Assembly: GCF_006517815.1 (NCBI RefSeq) | Contig: NZ_CP041198.1 | Location: forward strand, 2,108,001 to 2,172,000 | Direction of reading: 5' to 3' | Length of the DNA stretch: 64,000 bases | DNA from: Pseudarthrobacter sp. NIBRBAC000502770 | GTDB taxonomy: Bacteria; Actinomycetota; Actinomycetes; Actinomycetales; Micrococcaceae | Shown: piece after piece, positions 24,166 to 32,206 of the stretch | How positions within the stretch are numbered: position 1 is the first letter of the stretch | How the letters are laid out: each line of letters opens with the position of its first letter | The notes under the pieces: model-generated | Databases searched by the model: none | What the model was told of the DNA's origin: nothing | What the model saw: only the letters and a program-made list of their open reading frames with translations | Made by a program: the position numbers and the translations under genes

Positions 24166-25269
24166 GTGAAGATCGAGGGCAGCACCGGCACGGGCAGCGG
24201 CGGAACGGACCGGGACTGGGCGGACCGGGCCATCCGCACCATCATGGCGGAGAACAACCGTTCCGCGGACACCCATCTCTACTCGGTGGCGCTGCCGGAA
24301 CATTGGGGCATCCAGCTGTACCTCAAGGACGAGTCCACGCACCGGTCAGGCAGCCTCAAGCACCGGCTGGCCAGGTCGCTGTTCCTGTTCGGCCTGGTCA
24401 ACGGCTGGATCAGGGCGGACACCACCATCGTGGAAGCCTCCAGCGGAAGCACCGCCGTTTCGGAGGCGTACTTCGCCCAGCTGCTGGGCCTCCCGTTCAT
24501 CGCCGTCATGGCGCGCACCACCAGCCCGGAGAAGATCGCCCTGATCGAACAGTTCGGCGGCTCGTGTTTGCTGGTGGAAAACGCCTCTGACGTGTACTCG
24601 GTGGCCGAAGACGTGGCAGCCACCTGCAACGGGCATTACATGGACCAGTTCACCTACGCCGAGCGGGCGACCGACTGGCGCGGCAACAACAATATCGCCG
24701 AATCGATTTTCGGCCAGCTGGACCTGGAGCCGCACCCGGTGCCTGAATGGATCGTGGTAGGCGCCGGCACCGGTGGAACGAGCGCCACAATCGGCAGGTA
24801 CCTGCGCTACCACAGCCATCCCACCAGGCTGCTGGTGGTCGACCCGGAAAACTCCGCTTTCTACCCCGGCTGGCTGGGGGAATCAGCCGGAAAGCCCACT
24901 GGCCTGCCGTCCCGGATCGAAGGCATCGGCCGGGCGCGGATGGAGCCAAGTTTCATTCCCACCGTCATCGACAGGATGGTCCAGGTGCCGGACGCGGCGT
25001 CGGTGGCCGCGATGCGGCACCTGCGGTCCTATGCCGGACTGCACGCCGGGCCGTCTACCGGCACCAACCTCTGGGGTGTGTGGCAGACAATTTCCGGCAT
25101 GCTCTCGGAGGGCCGCCGGGGAAGCATCGTGTCGTTGATGTGCGACGGCGGCGAACGCTACGCGGGCAACTACTGGAACCAGGACTGGCTGGCTTCCCAG
25201 GGGCTGGATCCGGCGCCGCATGAAGCAGTAATCAGCCGCTTCCTGGACACCGGGGACTGGACCGGCTAG
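24166..25269 (+). CDS. PLP-dependent cysteine synthase-family protein (Cds1-like cysteine desulfhydrase)
   Basis: Close relatives such as M. tuberculosis Cds1 break cysteine down to sulfide, pyruvate and ammonia. The 367-residue product belongs to the cysteine-synthase fold. The PLP lysine is in [16 protein letters not shown] near residue 62, the substrate loop is [19 protein letters not shown] ([14 protein letters not shown]), and the phosphate-binding glycine loop is [12 protein letters not shown] near residue 197. It starts with GTG. Its stop overlaps that of the convergent MBL gene within a single CTAG. It is divergent from the mercaptopyruvate sulfurtransferase. Assignment to desulfhydrase rather than synthase rests on recalled similarity. 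Confidence 0.8.
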   Translation: MKIEGSTGTGSGGTDRDWADRAIRTIMAENNRSADTHLYSVALPEHWGIQLYLKDESTHRSGSLKHRLARSLFLFGLVNGWIRADTTIVEASSGSTAVSEAYFAQLLGLPFIAVMARTTSPEKIALIEQFGGSCLLVENASDVYSVAEDVAATCNGHYMDQFTYAERATDWRGNNNIAESIFGQLDLEPHPVPEWIVVGAGTGGTSATIGRYLRYHSHPTRLLVVDPENSAFYPGWLGESAGKPTGLPSRIEGIGRARMEPSFIPTVIDRMVQVPDAASVAAMRHLRSYAGLHAGPSTGTNLWGVWQTISGMLSEGRRGSIVSLMCDGGERYAGNYWNQDWLASQGLDPAPHEAVISRFLDTGDWTG

Positions 25270-25922
25270 ACCTCCACGGACTCGCCTGGTGCAAGGTGCC
25301 GGTACTCCGTGCCGTACTTGGCCCCGATCCGCTTGACATGCCCCTCAACGATGCCCAAACCGGTGTCGTTGAGCAGCCCGTCATGGATCTGGAACGCCCG
25401 CGGCGCACGCACGCCGATCACAAAGTCCACTACCTCGGCGGCCTTGCTCCAGGGCGCGTGCAGCGGCACCAGGAGTGTCTGGACCTGGATTCCGTCCGGG
25501 ATGACGAAGGAATCCCCTGGGTGGTAGAGATTCTGGTCCACCAGGAAACCGATATTGGCCACCATGGGAATTTGCGGGTGGATCAGGGCATGCTGGCCGC
25601 CGAAGCTGCGGATCTCGAAGCCCGCCGCCTGGAAGGACTGGCCGGGTTCCACGGTGTAAATGCGGTCCGCGGCGCCTGGAGCATCCTCGCGCAGTTGCTG
25701 TGCCACGCCCGCGGGAGCGTGGAGCTCGAGGTCCGGGTTGCCGTGCAGGGCTTCCACCACGGCCTTGGTGTCCAGATGGTCGGCGTGTTCGTGGGTTACC
25801 AGGACAGCCTGCGCTCCGGGCAGCGCCTCTGCGGTTTCGGAAAAGGTGCCTGGATCGAGGACCAGGACCCCGCCCTCCTTCTCGAGCCGGACACAGGCGT
25901 GGGTGTATTTGGTCAGCTTCAT
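25266..25922 (-). CDS. MBL-fold metallohydrolase
   Basis: This is a 218-residue metallo-beta-lactamase-fold protein of the small UlaG/YtnP-like type. It begins [20 protein letters not shown], with the first histidine of the fold in THAC, and has the metal motif THEHADHLD near residue 44. Later metal-site positions appear in GDSFVIPDG and at the C-terminal HDGLLND. The substrate is unknown. Its stop overlaps that of the convergent PLP gene. Divergent upstream is zur, but nothing in the protein itself links it to zinc beyond the metal site. Confidence 0.85.
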   Translation of the reverse strand: MKLTKYTHACVRLEKEGGVLVLDPGTFSETAEALPGAQAVLVTHEHADHLDTKAVVEALHGNPDLELHAPAGVAQQLREDAPGAADRIYTVEPGQSFQAAGFEIRSFGGQHALIHPQIPMVANIGFLVDQNLYHPGDSFVIPDGIQVQTLLVPLHAPWSKAAEVVDFVIGVRAPRAFQIHDGLLNDTGLGIVEGHVKRIGAKYGTEYRHLAPGESVEV

Positions 25923-26012
25923 GGACGCCAGCCTAGGGTTCGTACCGGAACGCTGTCCATGAAGTTCAGGCTGGTAATCTTGATGTTTGCCCCCAAGGAA
26001 GCGAGTTCGTCC

Positions 26013-26474
26013 ATGCCGATCGGCGTCAAGGCTGATTCCGCCGCCCCGTCCCCGGCGGGAGGCGGCAAGGAACAGCGGGTTACCAAGCAGCGCAAAGCCG
26101 TCAGTGCTGCCCTGGACCGCCTGGATGACTTTGTCAGCACGCAGGAGCTCTACCGGATCCTGCAGAACCAGGGCGTGTCGGTTTCACTCGCTACTGCGTA
26201 CCGGATCCTGCAGTCCCTCGCTGATGAGGGCCTCGTTGACGTGCTGCGCAACGGCGACGGCGAGGCCGTGTACCGTCGCTGTGCGGTGACCGCACACCAC
26301 CACCACCTGCTCTGCAGGAACTGTGGAAAAGCTGTTGAAGTCGAAGCCCCGGCCGTAGAGACCTGGGCTGTTCGCACAGCTGCCGAGCACGGATTCACCG
26401 AAGTGGACCACACCGTGGAAATTTTCGGGCTGTGCCCGGACTGCACCGTCCTTAAGGCTGCCGGGAAGCTGTAA
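26013..26474 (+). CDS. zur: Fur-family zinc uptake regulator Zur
   Basis: Zur represses zinc uptake genes when zinc is plentiful. The product has a winged-helix DNA-binding domain (VTKQRKAVSAALDRLDDFVS; helix-turn-helix at VSLATAYRILQSLADEG) and a metal-binding domain with HHHHLLCRNC and a C-terminal CPDC, the structural zinc site. I prefer the ATG at 26013 (153 residues) because it gives the usual length and AAGGAAG lies upstream; in-frame ATGs at 25983 and 25959 are alternatives. Its 3' end overlaps the convergent znuB by 23 bases. The zinc-transport neighbours and a palindromic operator before znuA point to Zur rather than Fur. Confidence 0.88.
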   Translation: MPIGVKADSAAPSPAGGGKEQRVTKQRKAVSAALDRLDDFVSTQELYRILQNQGVSVSLATAYRILQSLADEGLVDVLRNGDGEAVYRRCAVTAHHHHLLCRNCGKAVEVEAPAVETWAVRTAAEHGFTEVDHTVEIFGLCPDCTVLKAAGKL

Positions 26475-27336
26475 GCACACGCCCGTTGAGGCCACGGGCC
26501 TCGCGCACGGACCCGATGGCACGGCACACCACATAAATCAGGAACGACAACGTGGTGACATAGGGGCTGATGGGAATCCGGCCGCCCAGGGCCAGCAGGA
26601 TTCCACCCACCGTGGCGGACACTGCGAAGACCACGCTGAGGACCACCGCCACCGCCGGCGAGGAGGTGACCCGGAGCGCGGCGGCCGCGGGGGTGATGAG
26701 CAGGGCGAGCACCAGCAGGGCGCCAACCACCTGGATGGACAGGGCCACACTGACGCCCAGGATGATCATGAACACGATCGCCAGGCTGCGGACGGGCACT
26801 CCACGGGCCTCGGCGAGTTCGGGATCCACGCTGGCGAAGTTCAGCGGGCGCCAGATGGCCACCAGCACGAGCATGACGACGACGGCCGTCACGGCGAGTG
26901 CCTGCAGCTGGACGGTGTCCACGGAGACGATTTGGCCGGTCAGCAGGCCGAACTTGTTCGCGGCACGGCCCTGGTACAGGGACAGGAACAGGATTCCCAG
27001 GCCCAGCCCGAACGGCATGATGACCCCGATGATCGAGTTCTTGTCCCGTGCACGGACCCCCATCAGCCCCAGCAGGAGCGCCGCCGCCACCGACCCCACC
27101 AGCGAGCCAAAGACCACGTCCGCCCCGACCAGCAGGGCGAAGGCGGCTCCGGCGAAGGAGAGCTCGGAAATGCCGTGGACGGCGAAGGCAAGATCACGCT
27201 TCATGACGAAAGTGCCTACCAGTCCACCAAGGAGCCCCAGGATGGCCCCCGCCCAGATGGAGTTCTGGACCAGGACCAGCAGTTCGCCGTAGTTGTCGAA
27301 ATTGAAGATGGCCCCCAGGATGCTGTCCGCGTCCAT
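26452..27336 (-). CDS. znuB: Zinc ABC transporter permease ZnuB
   Basis: This is the membrane channel of a zinc (or manganese) importer. The 294-residue ABC-3 family protein has eight or nine hydrophobic helices, for example AILGLLGGLVGTFVMKRDLAF and VGALLVLALLITPAAAAL in parts (AILGLLGGLVGTF; ALLVLALLITPAAAA), the latter being a family hallmark. The ATG overlaps the znuC stop by one base (TAATG). It is the last gene of znuA-znuC-znuB and its end overlaps that of zur on the opposite strand. Confidence 0.92.
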   Translation of the reverse strand: MDADSILGAIFNFDNYGELLVLVQNSIWAGAILGLLGGLVGTFVMKRDLAFAVHGISELSFAGAAFALLVGADVVFGSLVGSVAAALLLGLMGVRARDKNSIIGVIMPFGLGLGILFLSLYQGRAANKFGLLTGQIVSVDTVQLQALAVTAVVVMLVLVAIWRPLNFASVDPELAEARGVPVRSLAIVFMIILGVSVALSIQVVGALLVLALLITPAAAALRVTSSPAVAVVLSVVFAVSATVGGILLALGGRIPISPYVTTLSFLIYVVCRAIGSVREARGLNGRVLTASRQP

Positions 27337-28154
27337 TACGCCACCTCCCCTGCCATCGTGTCCGCCTCCGCGTGGTGGTGATGGGTGGTGGCGTCGGGGA
27401 GGCCGACCACCACGATCCGGCCATTGGCGCGGATCACCTCCACATGGCTGCCGTAGAGATCCGACAGGACTTCGGTGGTCATGACCTCGTCTGGCGCCCC
27501 GACGCGGAACCGTCCCCCGGCCAAGTAGAGGACCCGGTCCACATATTCGATGATCGGATTGATTTCGTGGGTAACGAAAACGACGGCGCTGTTGTGTTCC
27601 CGGCTTTGCTTGCTGATCAGGGCGCTGACTGCCTGCTGGTGGTGCAGGTCAAGGGACAACAGCGGCTCGTCGCAAAGCAGGACCTGGGGATCGGTGGCCA
27701 GGGCCTGCGCCACTCGAAGCCGCTGCTGCTCGCCGCCGGAAAGCTGCCCAACCGGGACGTTGGCGTAGTCGGAGGCTCCCACAAGCTCAAGGAGCTGGTC
27801 CACCTGGCGGCTGGTCCTGGCCGACGAGAGCCGGATACCCCAGCGGTGGCCGTCCACTCCGAGTGCCACCAGGTCCCGGGCCCGCATGGGCGTGTCAGGT
27901 GCAAAGGATTTCTGCTGGGGAATGTAGCCGATCAGGCTGCTGCCGCGCTCCACGGGGTGCCCGCCCAGGGCCGCTTCGCCCGAGTGCAGCTTCTGCAGGC
28001 CCAGCAGGACCTTGAGGAAGCTGGTCTTGCCGCTGCCGTTGGGGCCGAGCACCGCGAAGAACTCACCTGGCCTGATGTCGAGGTCGAGGTCCTCCCAGAG
28101 CGTGCGCTGGCCGAACTTGAGGCACGCCCCTTTGAGGCTGACGACGGATTTCAC
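27336..28154 (-). CDS. znuC: Zinc ABC transporter ATP-binding protein ZnuC
   Basis: This ATPase drives zinc import. The 272-residue protein has Walker A GPNGSGKTSFLK near residue 40, the signature LSGGEQQRL near residue 137, Walker B VLLCDEPLLSLD, and a His switch VTHEIN. The C-terminus contains HHHHAE, possibly metal binding. I chose the GTG at 28154 because it overlaps the znuA stop as GTGA; a longer frame reaches into znuA without support. It lies between znuA and znuB in one unit. Confidence 0.92.
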   Translation of the reverse strand: MKSVVSLKGACLKFGQRTLWEDLDLDIRPGEFFAVLGPNGSGKTSFLKVLLGLQKLHSGEAALGGHPVERGSSLIGYIPQQKSFAPDTPMRARDLVALGVDGHRWGIRLSSARTSRQVDQLLELVGASDYANVPVGQLSGGEQQRLRVAQALATDPQVLLCDEPLLSLDLHHQQAVSALISKQSREHNSAVVFVTHEINPIIEYVDRVLYLAGGRFRVGAPDEVMTTEVLSDLYGSHVEVIRANGRIVVVGLPDATTHHHHAEADTMAGEVA

Positions 28155-29137
28155 CTGTTTGTCTCCAGAACCTTGCCGATGTTGTTCACATTGTCCGTCA
28201 TCCACTGCAGGTAGGTCTTGCCTTCAGGCAGTGTCTCCGTGAAGTCCACGACGGGAACTCCGGCGTTCTCGGCTGCTTTCTTCAGCGCTTCAGTCTGGGG
28301 ACCTTCCGTCTGGGCGTTGTAGGCGAGCAGGCGGACTCCTTTGGATCCCACCAGGTCCGTGGCTTCCTTCAGAACGGCGGGAGGAACGTCGGTGCCCTCC
28401 TCAATGGCCGCCGTGTACTGTCCGGGCGTCGCGTTGTCCAGCCCCGCGTCCGCCAGCATGTACAGCGGTACCGGCTCGGTGACTGCCACCGTGCCCCCGC
28501 CACGGGAGGCCTTCATGGCATCGAGCCGGCCGTGCAGGGCAGACAGAGAGGACTTGAAGGAGTCCGCGTTTGCGGTGAAGGTTGCGGCAGAGCCGGGATC
28601 CAGGGCTGCCAGCTTTCCGGCGATGCCGTCTGCGAGCCGCTCCATCGCAGGAAGGCTGTACCAGACGTGCTCGTTGAGGTCACCGTGGTCGTGGCCATCG
28701 TGCGAGCCGGCCGCGTCCGTGTCGGCCGGTTGCGGTGACGGGGCAGCGTCGCCGGGATGGGCAAGGCCGGAAACGTCGACGGCGGTCAGCACCGAGGCGC
28801 TGTCAAGCTTGCTGCCCTCCACCAGGGTGTGGATGAAGTCGTCGTATCCCCCGCCGTTCTCAATGACAAGCCTGGCTTTGGACACCGCCAGCCGGTCCTG
28901 GGCGGTTGCCTCGTAGGAGTGCGGATCCTGGCCTGCATTGTTAATGATGGCGGTCACCTTCACCTTGTCCCCGCCGATAGTCCGGGCGATGTCACCGTAG
29001 ACGTTGGTGGACGCCACCACGGCGATCCCCTGGGCCGGGTCGACGGTTTGCGAGGGCTGGGGACTGCAAGCACTGAGCAGGAGGCCAACACCCGCGAGGG
29101 CGGCAAGGAAAGAGCTGGCAGCGGCTGGACGGCGCAC
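28151..29137 (-). CDS. znuA: Zinc ABC transporter substrate-binding lipoprotein ZnuA
   Basis: ZnuA captures zinc outside the membrane and delivers it to ZnuBC. From the GTG at 29137 the product has 328 residues. The N-terminal signal is hydrophobic with the lipobox LLSAC near residue 28. Metal ligands typical of cluster A-I proteins appear, including DPHSYE near residue 80, and a His/Asp-rich loop (HDGHDHGD) near residue 165, followed by NEHVWYS. The start was chosen because TGAGG lies about six bases upstream and because the operator and likely -10 region lie further upstream. A longer open frame crosses the operator and is rejected. Confidence 0.9.
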   Translation of the reverse strand: MRRPAAASSFLAALAGVGLLLSACSPQPSQTVDPAQGIAVVASTNVYGDIARTIGGDKVKVTAIINNAGQDPHSYEATAQDRLAVSKARLVIENGGGYDDFIHTLVEGSKLDSASVLTAVDVSGLAHPGDAAPSPQPADTDAAGSHDGHDHGDLNEHVWYSLPAMERLADGIAGKLAALDPGSAATFTANADSFKSSLSALHGRLDAMKASRGGGTVAVTEPVPLYMLADAGLDNATPGQYTAAIEEGTDVPPAVLKEATDLVGSKGVRLLAYNAQTEGPQTEALKKAAENAGVPVVDFTETLPEGKTYLQWMTDNVNNIGKVLETNR

Positions 29138-29186
29138 GGAAAACCTCAGTTCACGCAGGATGGGGGGACAACACTGCCAGCCTATA

Positions 29187-29213
29187 CCTAAATGCGAATG
29201 ATTCCTATTTAGG
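29187..29213. promoter_or_regulatory. Palindromic Zur operator upstream of znuA
   Basis: A 27-bp dyad reads CCTAAAT-gc-GAAT-g-ATTC-ct-ATTTAGG: all half-site bases match their partners and only two short internal steps and the centre differ. It lies 50 bases upstream of the znuA start, with a possible -10 (TATAGG on the minus strand) just downstream. The GAATNATTC core resembles Zur boxes of actinobacteria (AATNATT core). zur is 2.7 kb away in the same locus. Binding by Zur is inferred. Confidence 0.82.
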
Positions 29214-29276
29214 TTCGGTTGCCCGGGACCGCGAGGGGGCACCCCTTGCCGGATGGCAGGGGGCACCCCCCGGGCC

Positions 29277-30347
29277 TCAGTTGCCGTTCGGCTGTCCCAG
29301 GCGGCGGATGCCGGTGGCCTGCGTTGCATCGCGGATTTCGCCGACCAGTTGCTCGATCACGTCCTCCAGGAACAGGACCCCGCGCGTGGTGCCGTCCGGC
29401 CCAATCACGCGCGCAAGGTGGGAACCCGTGCGCTGCATGACGGACATGGCCTTCTCGATCTCGTCGCCCAGCGCCAGGTTTGCCAGTGACCGGACCCGGC
29501 TTTCCGCGATGGGCAGCTCGTAGGCGGACTCCGGGATGGACAGCACGTCCTTGACATGGAGGTAGCCGTACAGCATGTCCTCATCATCCAGCATGGGGAA
29601 CCGGGAGAAACCCGTACGGCTCACGGCCTTCTCGAACTCCACGGGCGTGGTGGAGGCGCCCAGCATGACCAGGTTCCCGATCGGGACCATGATGTCCTCC
29701 GCGGTGTGCTCCGAGAACTCGAGCGCTCCGGTAATGAGCCCGGCGTCGTCGTCCACGAGCCCGTGGCGGGTGGATTCCTGGACGATCGACTGGACCTCCT
29801 CCAGGGTGAACGAGGACGTGACTTCGTCCTTGGGTTCGATCCGCATCAGTTTGAGGATGTGGTTGGCTGACCAGTTCAGGACCGAGATCACGGGATGCAC
29901 CAGCCGTGAGACGAACAGCAGCGGCGGCGCGAGGAAGAGTGCTGCCTTGTCCGCCACGGACACCGAGATGTTCTTGGGAACCATCTCGCCAAAGGTGACG
30001 TGCAGGAAAGTCACCAGCATCAGGGCCACGGCGAAGGCTGCAACATCAGCCGCTTCCGCCGGCAGGCCCACCCTTTCGATGGGGACGGCCAGCAGGTGGT
30101 GGATGGCCGGCTCGGCCACCAGCAGGATCAGCAGCGAACAGACCGTGATGCCCAGCTGTGCACAGGCCAGCATCAGGGACACATTTTCCATGGCGCGCAG
30201 GGTGGTCTGGGCGCGCTTCGAGCCGGTATCGGCCAGGGGTTCGATCTGGCTGCGGCGCGCGGACATGATGGCGAACTCGGCCGCCACGAAGAAGGCGTTG
30301 CCCAGCAGGAGGACGCCCAGCCACAGTATTCCCGCCCAGTCACTCAT
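29277..30347 (-). CDS. CNNM/CorB-like membrane protein with CBS pair (short form)
   Basis: Members of this family (hemolysin-related, CNNM/CorB/YfjD) are linked to magnesium or cobalt export. The 356-residue product has a DUF21 (CNNM) membrane domain with about four helices (residues 1-200) and a CBS-domain pair (about 205-335, with the FSRFPMLDDEDMLYGYLHV-type strand, in part RFPMLDDEDMLYG). It ends soon after the second CBS domain and lacks the C-terminal CorC_HlyC domain that its upstream neighbour has. Its ATG overlaps the neighbour's stop (ATGA), so the two are co-translated. Confidence 0.88.
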   Translation of the reverse strand: MSDWAGILWLGVLLLGNAFFVAAEFAIMSARRSQIEPLADTGSKRAQTTLRAMENVSLMLACAQLGITVCSLLILLVAEPAIHHLLAVPIERVGLPAEAADVAAFAVALMLVTFLHVTFGEMVPKNISVSVADKAALFLAPPLLFVSRLVHPVISVLNWSANHILKLMRIEPKDEVTSSFTLEEVQSIVQESTRHGLVDDDAGLITGALEFSEHTAEDIMVPIGNLVMLGASTTPVEFEKAVSRTGFSRFPMLDDEDMLYGYLHVKDVLSIPESAYELPIAESRVRSLANLALGDEIEKAMSVMQRTGSHLARVIGPDGTTRGVLFLEDVIEQLVGEIRDATQATGIRRLGQPNGN

Positions 30348-31678
30348 GGCTTGCTCCCGTTGTCGGCATCCTGCGCAGCGGGTTCGCCGGCGGGATGGAA
30401 ACAGATGCGGTCGATCCTGCGGCCGTCCATCCTGGTCACGCTGAGTGTGCCGCCGTTCACCGGAACAGTGTCGCCTACGGCCCCGATCCTGCCGAGTTTG
30501 CTCATGACGTAGCCGCCCACGGTTTCATAGGCAGCTTCGTCGGGAACGCTGAGGCCTGGAATCTGTTCGGACAATTCATCGGGACGGAGAAGCCCAGGGA
30601 AGTACCAGTCGCCGGAGGCGCTTTGCAGGAGCCCCGGGCGGACTTTGTCGTGTTCGTCGGCCACTTCGCCGACAATTTCCTCCACCAGGTCCTCCAGGGT
30701 GGCGATGCCGGCGGTTCCCCCGTACTCGTCCAGCACGACGGCAAGCTGCAGGTTTCCCTCCCGGAGCTCGGCCAGCAGCGCGTCCAGATGGATCGTTTCG
30801 GGCACACGGAGCACCTCTGTCATGATGGCGCCCGCTTCAAGGTTTTGCCGGCGGTCCCATGGAACGGCAACCGCCTTCTTGACGTGCACCAGGCCGCGGA
30901 TGTCGTCGGCCGACTCACCGATGACGGGGAACCGCGAGTAGCCGGTCCTGCGCGCAGCATCCACGATGTCGGAGACGGGCTGGTCGGCGTCGATCGTCTC
31001 CAGCCGGATCCGGGGCGTCATGACGTCCGCAGCCGTCCGGGTGGAGAAGTTCAGCGTTCGGGCAATGAAGTTCGCCGTCCCGGCATCGAGCGTTCCCATG
31101 GCAGCGGACCTGCGGACCAGCGAGGCCAGCTCTGCCGGCGTCCGTGCCCCGGAAATCTCCTCTTTGGCTTCCAGGCCGAACACGTTCAGCACCTTGTTCG
31201 AGAATCCGTTGAGCACCAGGATCGCCGGCTTGAAGATGGTGGTGAAAACAAGCTGGGGGCCGGCCAGGGCACGGCCCACGGGAAACGCGAGGGCGATGGC
31301 CATGTTTTTCGGTACCAGCTCGCCCAGGAGCATGGACAGCAGGGTTGCCAGCACCATCGCCAGGATCAGGGACACGGATTCCACCGCGACGTCGGGAAGT
31401 CCGACGGCGACCAGCGGCGCACGGAGGAGCCGGCCAACCGAGGGTTCCATGACGTAGCCGGTGAGCAAAGTGGTCAGCGTGATGCCAAGCTGGCAGCTGG
31501 ACAGCTGGGTTGACAGGGACTTGAGGCAGGTGAGCAAAGGCACCGCGCCCGTATCGCCGTCGTCAATGGCGCGCTGGACGGTGGCCTGGTCCAGGGCGAT
31601 GAGGGAGAACTCGACGGCCACGAAGAATCCCGTACCGGCGATCAGCAGCAGGCCTGCTGCAAGAAGGAGCCACTCCAT
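30344..31678 (-). CDS. CNNM/CorB-like membrane protein with CBS pair and CorC domain
   Basis: This is the full-length partner of the next gene. The 444-residue product has an N-terminal DUF21 membrane domain (LLLAAGLLLIAGTGFFVAVEF at the start, in part AAGLLLIAGTGFFVAVEF), a CBS pair (about 215-340, with ATLEDLVEEIVGEVADEHD at the end), and a CorC_HlyC domain from about 350 (DWYFPGLLRPDELSEQIPG) to 425. Two such genes in tandem upstream of kgd is a familiar actinobacterial arrangement. The substrate is unproven; magnesium export is the usual suggestion. Confidence 0.9.
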   Translation of the reverse strand: MEWLLLAAGLLLIAGTGFFVAVEFSLIALDQATVQRAIDDGDTGAVPLLTCLKSLSTQLSSCQLGITLTTLLTGYVMEPSVGRLLRAPLVAVGLPDVAVESVSLILAMVLATLLSMLLGELVPKNMAIALAFPVGRALAGPQLVFTTIFKPAILVLNGFSNKVLNVFGLEAKEEISGARTPAELASLVRRSAAMGTLDAGTANFIARTLNFSTRTAADVMTPRIRLETIDADQPVSDIVDAARRTGYSRFPVIGESADDIRGLVHVKKAVAVPWDRRQNLEAGAIMTEVLRVPETIHLDALLAELREGNLQLAVVLDEYGGTAGIATLEDLVEEIVGEVADEHDKVRPGLLQSASGDWYFPGLLRPDELSEQIPGLSVPDEAAYETVGGYVMSKLGRIGAVGDTVPVNGGTLSVTRMDGRRIDRICFHPAGEPAAQDADNGSKP

Positions 31679-32206
31679 TCAGCATCCCGCCTGGGGCGGG
31701 GAGGAAAAGAGGGTGGAAAAACTGTTTCGTCCCGGCGGAGGATGATCGGCAGATACCGACGCTTGCTCCGTGCGGGTTGCGGCAAGCTGGGCCGTGGGCT
31801 GGTGATGGGCGCGTTGTCGGGGTTTGCCGGCTCTGGGGGCGGACTGCGCGGCGCTGCTCTTCAAGCTCCGCTGACAGCGCCCAGGCCGGCACCTAGATTT
31901 ACTGTCCATAAGAATTTCAGTCTACAGGAGCAGCCCCCCGGCCGGACGCCCGGGAACGGGCCGGAGACGCCCATTCCGCCCGCCTCGGAAACCCCTCTGC
32001 CGGCGGTCCTGCGCACCCCGCCGGCCGCCATATTCGGGCCCCGGTTCGTCACTTCATGATTTGAGTCACCCTTATTGGCAGTTAACACGGAATGCTCACT
32101 AGACTTGCAAAGGTCCGGGTTCAGCGGACAGAGACTGGTTCGAACGTAGTGCTGAAGCACCGGGGGGCCAAAGAGAAATCAAACTCATGGAAGAGGCGTA
32201 TTTCAA
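31679..32206. other. Intergenic region between CNNM genes and kgd
   Basis: This 528-base stretch holds the divergent promoters of the CNNM pair and kgd. I see no convincing gene. A possible rightward sigma-A promoter for kgd is TTGGCA at 32075-32080 with TAGACT at 32100-32105, spacing 19. The region 31870-32040 is rich in Pro/Gly-type codons on both strands but the frames lack start sites and any family pattern. Confidence 0.4.

Noticed and set aside
25296..26012. Long N-terminal extension of the zur frame
   Set aside because: It runs antisense through the MBL gene and has no family similarity; internal ATGs give the normal Zur length.
29229..29272. GC-rich hairpin after the CNNM gene region as a terminator or CRISPR-like repeat
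   Set aside because: The two GGGGGCACCCC units are imperfectly paired, number only two, and no T run follows.
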